Counted from the first letter of the stretch, positions 29,410 to 38,632 are shown. The stretch is 64,000 nucleotides of DNA from Tepidibacter mesophilus (GCF_002724055.1 NZ_BDQY01000016.1:1-64000), one strand, 5' to 3'. Translations and numbers: made by a program. Notes: a model not told the origin generated them from the sequence alone.

Positions 29410-30756
29410 ATGCATGTACACTTTATAGGAATAGGTGGAATAAGCATGAGTGCACTAGCTAAGATATGCTTAAATAAAGGCTATGTGGTTTCTGGTTCTG
29501 ATTTTAAAGATTCAGATACTGTTACTAATTTAAGAAAGCAAGGCATAAGTGTATTCATTGGTCACAAAAAACAAAACATAACTGATGATATAAATTTAGT
29601 AGTTTATACTGCTGCTATAAGTGATGATAATGAGGAGCTTAATGAAGCATATTCTCAAAATATAAATACTTTGTCTAGAGCTGAGTTTTTAGGTGAAATA
29701 ATGAAAGATTATAAAAACTCTATAGCGGTTTCAGGAACTCATGGAAAAACAAGTACTACTTCTATGTTGTCTGTAATTTTTGAGTATTCTAATCTTGATC
29801 CTACTATACTTGTAGGTGGTAATTTAAAGGACATTGGCGGAAATGTAAAGATAGGAAATTCAGAAAACTTCATTACTGAAGCTTGTGAGTATGTTGATAG
29901 TTTCTTAAACTTCAATCCTAAGGTTTCTATTGTTTTAAATATAGAAGCAGACCATCTAGATTATTTTGATGGTATTGATGATGTTAAAGAATCTTTTAAT
30001 AAGTTTGGAAAGCTTCTTCCTGATGATGGATATTTTATAGTGAACGGTGATGATGTAAACTGTATCGATGTTTTAGATGGTGTTAATTCTAATACTATAA
30101 GATATGGAATGTCAGTTGATAATAATATGGTTATTAGTGATATATCATTTAATAAATTCGGGCATGGTTCATTCTCCCTATCACTTGATAATAAGAATCT
30201 TGGAAAATTCAATCTTTGTGTTCCAGGACTCCACAATATATACAATGCAACAGGTGCTATATGTGCATCTTTAGTTTCTGGAGTAGATGAAGATACTATA
30301 AGAGATAATATATGCAAGTATAAGGGTGTTGGAAGAAGATTTGAATACAAGGGTACTTATAAAGAGGCTACTATAATAGATGATTATGCTCATCATCCAA
30401 CAGAAGTTAAAGCTACTTTAGCAGCAGCTAAGAACATGTGTAGCGGAAATCTATGGTGCATATTCCAACCACATACTTATACTAGAACTTCTTCTCTTTT
30501 AGATGAGTTTGCATGTTCTTTTGATGATGCTTCCTTTGTTATAATAACCGATATATATGCAGCTAGAGAAAAAAATAATGGGTCTATTCATTCTAAAGAT
30601 TTGGTTGAAAAGATCAAGGCTTATAATAAAAATGTTATTTATATAAAGGATTTTGATGATATTGCTGATTATGTAAGAGATAATGTTAAGAAGGATGATG
30701 TTGTTATAACTACTGGGGCTGGAAGTATATATGAGGTTGCAGATAAATTGATTTAG
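29410..30756 (+). CDS. murC: UDP-N-acetylmuramate--L-alanine ligase
   Basis: Adds L-alanine to UDP-MurNAc, the first peptide step of wall precursor synthesis. The 448-residue protein has the N-terminal Rossmann motif [14 protein letters not shown], the ATP-binding loop [26 protein letters not shown] and the C-terminal [14 protein letters not shown]. It is the only gene between 5016 and 43058 on the plus strand, so it was probably moved relative to the conserved block. It has its own promoter region and terminator. Confidence 0.97.
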   Translation: MHVHFIGIGGISMSALAKICLNKGYVVSGSDFKDSDTVTNLRKQGISVFIGHKKQNITDDINLVVYTAAISDDNEELNEAYSQNINTLSRAEFLGEIMKDYKNSIAVSGTHGKTSTTSMLSVIFEYSNLDPTILVGGNLKDIGGNVKIGNSENFITEACEYVDSFLNFNPKVSIVLNIEADHLDYFDGIDDVKESFNKFGKLLPDDGYFIVNGDDVNCIDVLDGVNSNTIRYGMSVDNNMVISDISFNKFGHGSFSLSLDNKNLGKFNLCVPGLHNIYNATGAICASLVSGVDEDTIRDNICKYKGVGRRFEYKGTYKEATIIDDYAHHPTEVKATLAAAKNMCSGNLWCIFQPHTYTRTSSLLDEFACSFDDASFVIITDIYAAREKNNGSIHSKDLVEKIKAYNKNVIYIKDFDDIADYVRDNVKKDDVVITTGAGSIYEVADKLI

Positions 30757-30784
30757 TTTTCAAATTGATAATTGAAGTGTTAAA

Positions 30785-30822
30785 CACCTAGGTTTCGTAC
30801 AAATGAGATCTAGGTATTTTTT
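30785..30822 (+). terminator. Terminator after murC
   Basis: A short stem (ACCTAG and CTAGGT, extended by flanking A-T pairs) with an 18-base loop is followed by TATTTTTT. Confidence 0.7.
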
Positions 30823-30841
30823 ATGCTTCTTTCTTAAATTT

Positions 30842-31050
30842 TGTGGGTTATCAAAACTATCTATAAAAATACCGAGAATACAACGATATTTTGAATATAA
30901 CTAAGCTTTTGCCTTATTAATAACCCTAAAATTTACGAACTCCCTATGGTCAAACACGCAAATTTCTTAACGGATTATTAAACAGCAAAAACTAAGTTAT
31001 ATTAATCAAAATATCTATAAGCATTCTCTAACATTTTTATAGACAGTTTT
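30842..31050. repeat. Family B hairpin repeat (copy B2)
   Basis: A complete copy of about 209 bp beginning TGTGGGTTATC, with ends AAAACTATCTATAAAAAT and ATTTTTATAGACAGTTTT (paired with one G-U). The apex in reverse complement reads TTTGACCATAGGGAGTT. Between this and copy A4 (31051-31300) I see nothing recognisable. Confidence 0.9.
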
Positions 31051-31300
31051 TAGTATTATTTCTATATAGTAAAAGTAACCTTGACCTCTACTAAAGAATT
31101 ACCATCCTAATAGTAACTCTATAATTATCGCATATCGTTATAATGACTTTTTATACAGATTCTATTAGCTCCGCTTAGGAAGCAAAATATACACTTAGTA
31201 TAATAATTGTAAATCTTAGAATATAGCTAGATTCATTGCTAAAATAGAACTCTGCGACAGCAGTAAACTATATAAATCATTAGTATTTACTTACCAATAT

Positions 31301-31505
31301 AAAAATTACGCTTATTTAGATGTTAGCTACTTTTGGATTAATGTTTTTTCATAAAACTTAGATTGTGCTGTTAAAATATCCGTTAAGAAACTTCTTTGTC
31401 TGACCGTAGGGAGTTTAAGAAGTTTTAGGATATTTTAACAGCACAATCTATAAAGTTTTATAAAAACATTAATTAAGTAGCGGTATTTAAATGAGCGTAA
31501 TTTTT
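31301..31505. repeat. Family A hairpin repeat (copy A4)
   Basis: About 205 bp. The inner stem is perfect over 22 pairs (AGATTGTGCTGTTAAAATAT... with its complement) and the outer arms AAAAATTACGCTTATTTA and TAAATGAGCGTAATTTTT pair with only G-U wobbles. The apex is CTGACCGTAGGGAGTTT. Confidence 0.9.
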
Positions 31506-31557
31506 TGCTTAACCACTAATTTATTTATGAAATTTTACTCTTAAAATATCTTTTTAT

Positions 31558-32625
31558 TTAAATATTATTAACCACAGAGTCTACAATTAAATCTGCTCCA
31601 TTTATTTTATAGTATTTATCATTTATTTTTATATGATTTTCGTAGACTATTATTTCTTGTTCTTTTGATTCACCTTTAAGTTTCAAATTGTATCTTTTAA
31701 ATTCATATTCTTTAAATTCAACTGGTTCTTTAATCTCTCCAAATAAAGTTCTTATTAATTCGTCCTTTAGTTCTCCTTTTAGCTCTTCTTTTATATCATT
31801 TACCTTATCTTCTACTTTTATTGTTTGAACCCATTCATATTCTCTTTCATCTGATGTTATTTCATCTGATTCATTATCATTTTTCGATATAAATAATACA
31901 TCGCATAAATAGTTGTATAATGTATCATCTATTTCATAGTATGCAGCATAGTCTTTATGATATATTCCAAGTCCTGTTTTTCCTAATGTTTTTGCGTATA
32001 TATCGTAGCCATCTATTTTTATGTTTATATCGAAGTTTTCTTTAACCTCAGCCATAAGTTTTGATGCTTTGTACTCGCTTATGCTTGATTTCTTATGTAG
32101 TTTTTCATTGAATTCTTTTATATTTTCAATTTGTTTTTTCTTGTTCTTATATGATATTTGAACTTCTTTTATTTCTTTAGCTTTTTTTATAGTATCAAAT
32201 GATGTATTTATAGATTTATCAATAAGTTTTTTTAGTCCTTTTATTTGTTCATCTGATATATCAAAGTATTGAGTTTTTTTATCATTCATTATTTTTATAT
32301 AGTTAAGGTCTGTACTAAACTTTATATTATCTGAATATCCAGTTAATACTTCTTCAAATTCAACTTTTTCTATTTTGTTGCTTTTTTGGATATAGTATCT
32401 AAAGTCGTTTAAATAGTCTTCTTCCATTGTTATATCTTGCATATTGTTGTTTGATAGTTTTATACTTTGTTCTTTTAATAATGAGTCCATAAGGTTTGAT
32501 TCTTGAGCTGCTGTAGTTGTTACTTGATTTTCTTTTGGTTTGGTCTTTAAGCTTGTTATAAAAAAACTTAGTATAAATACTACTGATGAAAATATTAGTA
32601 TTGATTTTATAACTTTTTTATTCAC
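31558..32625 (-). CDS. Unrecognised membrane-anchored Lys/Glu-rich protein
   Basis: I do not recognise this 355-residue protein. It has a short basic N-terminus and one hydrophobic segment at about residues 7-25 (ILIFSSVVFILSFFITSL), which could be an uncleaved anchor. The rest should lie outside the membrane and is rich in Lys, Glu, Ile and Tyr, with beta-like segments near 200-230 (FDINIKIDGYDIYAKTLGKT) and helical charged stretches (KVNDIKEELKGELKDELIR). It has no Cys. It lies 12 bases downstream of a cation efflux gene and probably shares its transcript. A spore or envelope role would be a guess. Confidence 0.6.
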   Translation of the reverse strand: MNKKVIKSILIFSSVVFILSFFITSLKTKPKENQVTTTAAQESNLMDSLLKEQSIKLSNNNMQDITMEEDYLNDFRYYIQKSNKIEKVEFEEVLTGYSDNIKFSTDLNYIKIMNDKKTQYFDISDEQIKGLKKLIDKSINTSFDTIKKAKEIKEVQISYKNKKKQIENIKEFNEKLHKKSSISEYKASKLMAEVKENFDINIKIDGYDIYAKTLGKTGLGIYHKDYAAYYEIDDTLYNYLCDVLFISKNDNESDEITSDEREYEWVQTIKVEDKVNDIKEELKGELKDELIRTLFGEIKEPVEFKEYEFKRYNLKLKGESKEQEIIVYENHIKINDKYYKINGADLIVDSVVNNI

Positions 32626-32637
32626 TATATCACCTCA

Positions 32638-33543
32638 TTATATTGTATTCTTATGATTACATTTTTTGCACCAATCCATTTTAGGTTCAACGTGGACTAT
32701 AACAGCTTTTATATTATCTGAACTATTTATTATATTTTTTTCTATATTGTGTGCTATTTCATGACCATCAAATACACTGATTTTTCCATCTACACATATT
32801 GTTAAATCTATGTATGCCATGGCGCCATGGCGTCTACTCTTAAAGCTTTTTACATTACAAACTCCACCTGTATTCATAGCTATATCATTAAGCTTATCTT
32901 TTTCTTCCTTCTCTATAGAATAATCCATAAGGTCATTAGATGATGACATTAATATATCTATACCCACTTTTATTACGAACAACGATACTAATACTCCTGC
33001 AAGCGGATCTAAGACCTTAAATCCAAGCATAGATCCCGTTATTCCTATCAAAGCTCCAACAGTTGATAAAGAGTCTGATCTATGGTGCCATGCATCAGCC
33101 TTAAGGGATGGGGAATTTATTTTATTCGCTACCTTTATAGTTATGTAGTACTGGTACTCTTTAAAGAAAATAGATACAATACCAACTATTAACGGAAGCA
33201 TATTAGGCGTTTTTACCTTATCTAAGTTAAATAAAAGCTTAAAAGAATTAATTCCTATCTCAGCCCCAACAAATAATAGAACTAGTGATAAGACAAATGC
33301 AACTAAAGTTTCAGCCTTTTCATGGCCGTAGTTGTGCTCACTATCGTGTGGTTTTTTGGATATATAATTTCCAATTAACACTCCTATAGATGTAGCTATA
33401 TCCGAAGCAGAATGCATACCATCTGCAAGCATTGCATTAGAGTTCCCAAAAAAACCTGCCAATAACTTTATAACTGTTAATACAATATTTATTACTATAG
33501 ATTTTATGGTGACGTTTGTTGATTCTTCATATCTTGTTTCCAT
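32638..33543 (-). CDS. Cation diffusion facilitator family transporter
   Basis: The 301-residue protein has about six transmembrane helices and a C-terminal cytoplasmic metal-binding domain. Metal-site residues are visible in helix 2 (ADGMHSASDIATS) and helix 5 (ADAWHHRSDSLSTVG). A His-rich end VEPKMDWCKKCNHKN adds a possible CxxC metal site. CDF proteins export Zn, Mn, Fe or Co in exchange for protons; the exact metal is not predictable here. An AGGAGG site precedes the ATG. Confidence 0.93.
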   Translation of the reverse strand: METRYEESTNVTIKSIVINIVLTVIKLLAGFFGNSNAMLADGMHSASDIATSIGVLIGNYISKKPHDSEHNYGHEKAETLVAFVLSLVLLFVGAEIGINSFKLLFNLDKVKTPNMLPLIVGIVSIFFKEYQYYITIKVANKINSPSLKADAWHHRSDSLSTVGALIGITGSMLGFKVLDPLAGVLVSLFVIKVGIDILMSSSNDLMDYSIEKEEKDKLNDIAMNTGGVCNVKSFKSRRHGAMAYIDLTICVDGKISVFDGHEIAHNIEKNIINSSDNIKAVIVHVEPKMDWCKKCNHKNTI

Positions 33544-33780
33544 AATACCCTCCTAATTTGATAATGGGTATTCAACTTTATAAGCTAAATACCCATATAT
33601 ATAGTATTATTAATTTTAGTCAAACCATATATTTTTTATCTTTATTATACCCAATATTATTTTATTTATTATCAGCCATTATATTAATCCATATCCATCC
33701 AAGTCATTATTATATCATTTTTATTTTAAAATAAAAACTGATTTAAATAATATATTTAATATCATACGTTGTTTCTTTAC

Positions 33781-33833
33781 AAAAAAATACGATAGTGAAT
33801 TTTTTAAATTTAAAAAATCGACTATCGTATTTT
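33781..33833 (-). terminator. Terminator after the acidic-repeat protein gene
   Basis: AATACGATAGT and ACTATCGTATT form a stem with an extended AT-rich inner part. A T-run follows on the minus strand. The region 33544-33780 holds no gene I can see. Confidence 0.85.
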
Positions 33834-33838
33834 AAAAT

Positions 33839-34960
33839 TTATTTATCTGCTACTGCTATTAGTCTACTTTTGCAATCTATGCAGCATATCCAATATCCAT
33901 AAGTTTTGTTTTTATTATCACATGGTACGAAGTTACAAAAACCAGTTTCACCCTCGTCTGGTTGCTCATTGCGTCTTCCTGGTATTCCATACACATAATA
34001 CTTCCTATTTCCATCACAGCTATATTTTATGCCAAATATATAATGTCTATACTTGTATGACAAAGAAGTAACATCTGAGTATATAGTATAGTTTATATAG
34101 TTTATATATCCTAGGTATGGCATTGTATAGCTACACATAGTTAGAGGATTTATGTCTATTCTCCACCATCTCGTATTGTCTATATCTTTTATGAATGGTT
34201 TTATCTCCTTATGTTTATTTAATAATTTTTTTAACTTTCTAGGTACAAGATATACTCTCTCTTCTTTCTGACTACATTCTTTTCTATCTATACCTTGATC
34301 TTGACTATAATCTATTTTTTCTTCTATCTTTTCTTTTTGCGAATAAGGAATTTCTTCTTCTTTTTTTTTTTTTTCATTTTTCAAGTCTTCTATTCTTTCC
34401 AAATCTTCCTGCTCTTGTTCCTCTTCCTCTTGTTCCTCTTCTTGTTCCTCTTCTTCTTGTTCCTCTTCTTCTTGTTCCTCTTCTTCCTCTAACTCAATCT
34501 CTATCCTTTCTTTTCTTGGCTCAAGAATTATCTCTATTTCATCTTCTTTATTAGAATCTTCTACTACATATTCTTCTCTTTTTATATTCTTATTAATAAG
34601 TTCTTCGTAATTATCTATCCTCTTTCCTTTAAATCCTATTAGAGGTATATCGTTCTCATGTGTTAGTGCTATACTTTTTACGTCTAAGTCATTTTCATCA
34701 AAATTTATCTTGAATTCTCCCTTACCGCTTTCATTTACCAAAACTCTACCTATATCTTTAGTAGTTAAATCATCTTGTATTAGAATTATTCTATATCCTG
34801 ATTTAACGTATTTTACATTTTCAACGTAAATCATTATATTTACTTTTTCTTCTTTAGTTTCAATCTTTGCGAATGCCTTAGGTGATATTTTTTCTTTTAA
34901 TCTAAATGATGGGTCTTTTGATTCTAATATCATATAATCTCTTTTATATCTTCTTCTCAA
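33839..34960 (-). CDS. Unrecognised protein with a Glu/Gln repeat between two domains
   Basis: I do not assign a function. The 373-residue protein has three parts. Residues 1 to about 120 are a basic start (MRRRYKRDY) and a beta-rich domain (VNIMIYVENVKYVKSGYRIIL). Residues about 135-220 are low complexity, with EEEEQ-type repeats and four consecutive Lys encoded in a 14-base A-run. Residues about 230-373 form a Tyr/Trp/Cys-rich domain (NTRWWRIDINPLTMCSY, GIPGRRNEQPDEGETGFCNF, GYWICCIDCKSRL). It occupies the position just after rsmA where yabG and veg stand in Bacillus, which hints at a spore role but proves nothing. Confidence 0.7.
   Translation of the reverse strand: MRRRYKRDYMILESKDPSFRLKEKISPKAFAKIETKEEKVNIMIYVENVKYVKSGYRIILIQDDLTTKDIGRVLVNESGKGEFKINFDENDLDVKSIALTHENDIPLIGFKGKRIDNYEELINKNIKREEYVVEDSNKEDEIEIILEPRKERIEIELEEEEEQEEEEQEEEEQEEEQEEEEQEQEDLERIEDLKNEKKKKEEEIPYSQKEKIEEKIDYSQDQGIDRKECSQKEERVYLVPRKLKKLLNKHKEIKPFIKDIDNTRWWRIDINPLTMCSYTMPYLGYINYINYTIYSDVTSLSYKYRHYIFGIKYSCDGNRKYYVYGIPGRRNEQPDEGETGFCNFVPCDNKNKTYGYWICCIDCKSRLIAVADK
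34361..34491. repeat. Simple-sequence tracts inside a coding region
   Basis: A T14 run at 34361-34374 and imperfect 15-bp units (TTCCTCTTCTTCTTG type) at about 34412-34491 encode the poly-Lys and Glu/Gln repeats of the 33839-34960 protein. The units are multiples of three, so length changes keep the frame. The homopolymer could shift it. Confidence 0.85.
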
Positions 34961-35051
34961 CTCTATCCCCCCATTGAAATAAATCTATATTACTACTTAT
35001 ATGTTTTGAGGGAAGATAAAATGCATGTATATTGATTATTTTTATTGTGAT

Positions 35052-35114
35052 ATTAAAATGAAGCTCACTTAAATATTAGCCAAATGGCGTTATCTCAATG
35101 AGCTTCATTTTAAT
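35052..35114. repeat. Short family A derivative, also a likely terminator for rsmA
   Basis: A 63-bp element keeps only the ends of family A: perfect arms ATTAAAATGAAGCTCA and TGAGCTTCATTTTAAT, with TTAGC and GCGTTAT inside as in the long copies. It starts 13 bases after the rsmA stop codon and, read on the minus strand, forms a strong hairpin with a T-rich 3' arm. Confidence 0.75.
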
Positions 35115-35126
35115 TAAACATAATAT

Positions 35127-35999
35127 TTATTTATCTTTTAATTTATCATATACTTTATTAGCTAAATTAGCAAATTCATCTATAGATAAAGTTTCTCCTC
35201 TTCTTTTAGCATCTATTGATGCTTCTTCTAGTATTTGATTTACTTCTTCTTTAGAAAGGTCTATATCGTATGAGCTGATTGCATTTAATATAGTTTTTCT
35301 TCTCTTTGAAAAAGCTGCTTTTACTACTTTAAAGAATAAGTCTTTATCCTTTAAATCATGCTTTATCTCATTATGAGCTCTTAAAGCTATTACTGTAGAG
35401 TCTACATTAGGTTGAGGTACGAACATACTTCTTGGAACTTTTGCAACTATATGAGGTTCACTATAGTATTGTACTGCCACTGACAATGATCCATAATCTT
35501 TAGTCGATGGAACTGCACTCATTCTATCTGCTACTTCCTTTTGAACCATAACAACTATATCACTTACAACAATATCTTCTTCTAAAAACTTCATTACAAT
35601 AGGTGTTGTTATATAGTAAGGAAGATTTGCAACAAGCTTTATAGGTTTTCCATCCAGTTTTTCATCTACGAGCTGTTTTATATCAACCTTTAATACATCT
35701 TGATTTACAACCTCTACGTTATCACATTCAGATAAAGTATCTTTAAGTATAGGTATTAATTTCTTGTCTATTTCTACTGCTACCACTTTTTTAGCAATCT
35801 TTGATATTTCTTTAGTCAATGTACCTATTCCTGGTCCTATTTCAACTACGTAATCATCTTCAGTTATTCTTGCTCCATTTATTATTTTATCTATTATATT
35901 AGAATCTATTAAGAAATTTTGTCCAAGGGATTTTGAAAATTTAAATCCATATTTATCTACTATATCTTTGGTATTTCTGTATGTTGAAAGTTTTTCCAT
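35127..35999 (-). CDS. rsmA: 16S rRNA (adenine1518/1519-N6,N6)-dimethyltransferase
   Basis: RsmA (KsgA) dimethylates two adjacent adenines in helix 45 of 16S rRNA with SAM, late in 30S assembly. The 290-residue protein has the start SKSLGQNFLID, the SAM motif VVEIGPGIGTLTKEI, the catalytic NLPYYI motif and the C-terminal KAAFSKRRKTI segment. It follows rnmV by 10 bases, the standard Firmicute pairing. Confidence 0.97.
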   Translation of the reverse strand: MEKLSTYRNTKDIVDKYGFKFSKSLGQNFLIDSNIIDKIINGARITEDDYVVEIGPGIGTLTKEISKIAKKVVAVEIDKKLIPILKDTLSECDNVEVVNQDVLKVDIKQLVDEKLDGKPIKLVANLPYYITTPIVMKFLEEDIVVSDIVVMVQKEVADRMSAVPSTKDYGSLSVAVQYYSEPHIVAKVPRSMFVPQPNVDSTVIALRAHNEIKHDLKDKDLFFKVVKAAFSKRRKTILNAISSYDIDLSKEEVNQILEEASIDAKRRGETLSIDEFANLANKVYDKLKDK

Positions 36000-36009
36000 G
36001 TGATCTCTC

Positions 36010-36546
36010 CTATTTATTTATATTTTTAAGTGATTCATCAAATTCTTCTCTCGTTACTCCATAGTTGTTAAGTCTACTTAAAAACTGCTTTGCATTTCCA
36101 TATCCTATTCCTAACACTTTTCCAATTTCATCTCTTTTTTTTGATGCATCTTCAAATCCTATAAGTCCATTTCTAACTAAATCTCTTTGAGTAAATTCAT
36201 CTCTTTTTTTTACATTCTCAGTTCTGACTTTATCTAAAGCTGCTAATATACTTTTAACAGATGCATTCTCAATTCCTATATCTCCATCTTTTATAGCTTC
36301 TTCTCTTGGCAAGAATGCATGCTTGCACCCAGGTATTTCAGCTGCTATTTTCTTTCTTATTTTTTCTCCTGCAAAATCAGGGTCAGTAAAGATTATAACT
36401 CCTCTTCTTTTTTGGGCTTCTTTAATTCTGCTCATAACTCCTTTTGGAAACCCAAATCCACCTGTTGTTATAAGTTCAGCATCTACTGCCTTTTTGACTG
36501 CTGTTACATCATCTCTTCCTTCAACTACTATTATTTCTTTAATCAG
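36010..36546 (-). CDS. rnmV: Ribonuclease M5
   Basis: RNase M5 makes the final cuts that mature 5S rRNA. The protein has a Toprim domain: IIVVEGRDDVTAV with the catalytic Glu, then IFTDPDFAGEKIRKK with the DxD metal pair, and the conserved C-terminal GNAKQFLSRLNNYGVTREEF. The start is unusual. A GTG at 36555 lies inside the AGAGGTGG ribosome binding site. The CTG at 36546 is 5 bases after it and its product begins like other family members (x-IKEIIVVEG). I prefer CTG; the GTG form would be 3 residues longer. Confidence 0.93.
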   Translation of the reverse strand: MIKEIIVVEGRDDVTAVKKAVDAELITTGGFGFPKGVMSRIKEAQKRRGVIIFTDPDFAGEKIRKKIAAEIPGCKHAFLPREEAIKDGDIGIENASVKSILAALDKVRTENVKKRDEFTQRDLVRNGLIGFEDASKKRDEIGKVLGIGYGNAKQFLSRLNNYGVTREEFDESLKNINK

Positions 36547-36648
36547 ATTAACCACCTCTAAAATCTATATTCGAATTCGCTTATACTAACATATAGTCAT
36601 ATTGCTATGTTAATTATATACGAAAATCTTATTGATGTATAATTAAAA

Positions 36649-36687
36649 TTCCCAATATTATTTTCAACAAAAATAATATTGGGAATA
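36649..36687 (-). terminator. Terminator after the yabE-like gene
   Basis: ATTCCCAATATTATTTT pairs with its complement around a short loop, 19 bases after the stop codon, with TTTTAATT following on the minus strand. Confidence 0.8.
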
Positions 36688-36705
36688 CTTATTATTAATA
36701 TTAAA

Positions 36706-37761
36706 TTATTTTAAAACATATACTTGTAGATTTTTTCTTCCAAATGAATTTGCTCTTGATAAACTATTCATGTATATGTCTATTTTATTTCCTTTTATAG
36801 CTCCACCTATGTCTTCTGCTACACATGTAATTCCAAGATTCGGTATGTAAACCTTACTTCCTAGAGGTATAACCTTTGGATCTACAGCTATAACTCCTGG
36901 TCTTACCGTTGTTCCCATATATGTTTTTCCATATCCTTTATCTCCAGGTCTTTTGCCTGTGCTTTCGAATCCGGCAGTATAAGCACTAGCACTTACAATT
37001 AGTGCTTTTTTAAATGTTTTTGTCTCACCTCTTGATGTAACTATAAAATCTTTAGTTCCCTTCTTTACTATTTCATTAGTTGGTTTTTGTATAGTATTTT
37101 CAGAAACTAATATTCTACTTTCTTCTTTTCCATCACTGTATCTTACTTTGTAAGTAACTTCTTTTTTACCATAAGATCCATTTTGTACTTTTTGAATTTT
37201 TCCCATTTCAAGATTATTGTCGTATACAGTTTCAACTTCATATCCAACGTCTTCATTGTGAACAACTAATTTTTCTTCAACTTTTACTATCTTTATCTCG
37301 TCATTTTTAGTTAGCTTATGATCTAGACTTGGAACTACCTTGTCCAGTTCTGATACAGGTATTTTATTTTCTTTTAACAAACCCTCTACAGTGTCTTGTG
37401 TAGTTATTATTGTTTGTTGTTCTCCATTTAAAGCTAATTTTACTTCAAATGCTCTTTTAACTGTTATTTTCATATTGTCTTTTAGTTTTGAATTTAAATT
37501 GGGGAGGACTTTATCATTTTTACCTAATTCAATATTTTGCTCTTTTAGCAATTCTTGAACTGTATTTGAAAAAGTTTGTATTTCTTGATTTTTATTATCT
37601 ACTGTTACTGTAACGTCATTTTCTAGTGCGTAATATATTGAAGTGCATGTAATAACCAAGGCTATAGCTATTACTGTAGTGTATACTTTTTTATTTTTTA
37701 AAGCTTCTTCAATCTTCCATATTCTGTTGTTTATTAACATTTTAATAAGTTTAAGTCTCAT
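36706..37761 (-). CDS. yabE: YabE-like G5/3D-domain cell-wall protein
   Basis: The 351-residue protein has a cytoplasmic start, one transmembrane helix (about 26-45), two DUF348 repeats (TFSNTVQELLKEQNIELGKN and the TVEGLLKENKIPVSELDKV copy), a G5 domain (about 195-245) and a C-terminal 3D domain (SASAYTA, GTTVRPGVIAVDPKVIPLGS, AEDIGGAIKGNKIDIYM) with its three Asp. The 3D domain is related to lytic transglycosylases of the Rpf/Sps type. It lies between tatD and rnmV as in Bacillus and probably acts on peptidoglycan at the cell surface. Confidence 0.92.
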   Translation of the reverse strand: MRLKLIKMLINNRIWKIEEALKNKKVYTTVIAIALVITCTSIYYALENDVTVTVDNKNQEIQTFSNTVQELLKEQNIELGKNDKVLPNLNSKLKDNMKITVKRAFEVKLALNGEQQTIITTQDTVEGLLKENKIPVSELDKVVPSLDHKLTKNDEIKIVKVEEKLVVHNEDVGYEVETVYDNNLEMGKIQKVQNGSYGKKEVTYKVRYSDGKEESRILVSENTIQKPTNEIVKKGTKDFIVTSRGETKTFKKALIVSASAYTAGFESTGKRPGDKGYGKTYMGTTVRPGVIAVDPKVIPLGSKVYIPNLGITCVAEDIGGAIKGNKIDIYMNSLSRANSFGRKNLQVYVLK

Positions 37762-38080
37762 ATAGATCCCTCCTTTTTTTGGTTGGAAAAGACCCTCCCG
37801 TAAAGACTTGATACATTATATTCGATTTATTTATTATTGTCAAATTTTTGTTTCAATTTTCACTGTTTTTCTATTATTTACTATTGTTTATATTTATATA
37901 CATACTTTGTTTTGAAAATATTTTTTTCAATGAGGGTTTGTGTTTTTCCTTAGTTTCTATGATATGTTTTTATGATGTGTTTTATTACTCATTTATATAA
38001 TATTATTTGTAAATTAGGGATTTCCTTTATTTTTTGTGTTTTAATGGTAGACGTGATGTAAATCCATTTTTTTTGACTTA

Positions 38081-38288
38081 GTGGGTTATTAAAACTATCT
38101 ATGAAAATACCACTCATACAACTATATTTTGAATACAACTAAGCTTTTGTCTTATTAATAATCCTAAAATTTACGAACTCACTACGCTCAGACACGCAAA
38201 TTTCTTAACGAATTATTAAACGACAAAAACTAAGTTATATTACTCAAAATGTCTAAAGGCATTCGCTAACATTTCCATAGATAGTTTT
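38081..38288. repeat. Family B hairpin repeat (copy B3)
   Basis: A complete copy of about 208 bp beginning GTGGGTTATT, with ends AAAACTATCTATGAAAAT and ATTTCCATAGATAGTTTT. Its apex in reverse complement is CTGAGCGTAGTGAGTTCG, the most divergent of the set. The region 37762-38080 upstream of the yabE-like gene is AT-rich with no gene I can see. Confidence 0.9.
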
Positions 38289-38432
38289 TTGTTTTATTTT
38301 CTAATTATTTAATAAAATCTTACCTCCTTATAAAACGAAACTTAATTCACATAGATCTTTTATTCCAACTGAGTTTTTATATCTTTAAAAATATCTTATG
38401 TATATGTATATAAACACTAATAAACCATATTA

Positions 38433-38632
38433 GAAATTGGGATTATTTAAATGTTAGCTACTTTTCAATTAATATTTTTCTATATAACTTAGATTGCGTC
38501 TGCTGAATATACGTTAAGAAACTTTTTTGTTTGACCACAGGGAGTTTAAAAGTTTTAGTATATTCAGCAGGTGCAATCTTTAGTTGTATAAAAATATTAA
38601 TTAAGTAGCGGTATTTAAATAATCTCAATTTC
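38433..38632. repeat. Family A hairpin repeat (copy A5)
   Basis: About 200 bp. Its outer arms (AAATTGGGATTATTTAAAT and ATTTAAATAATCTCAATTT) and its inner stem (AGATTGCGTCTGCTGAATAT and its wobble-tolerant complement) differ in sequence from the other copies yet pair along their length. The apex is TTTGACCACAGGGAGTTT. Confidence 0.9.

Noticed and set aside
34295-34492. A plus-strand ORF of Phe/Leu repeats
   Set aside because: It is the complement of the Glu/Gln repeat in the 33839-34960 gene.
22106-38632. The dispersed repeats as a CRISPR array
   Set aside because: The units are long, self-complementary and scattered over tens of kilobases, without regular spacers or cas genes.
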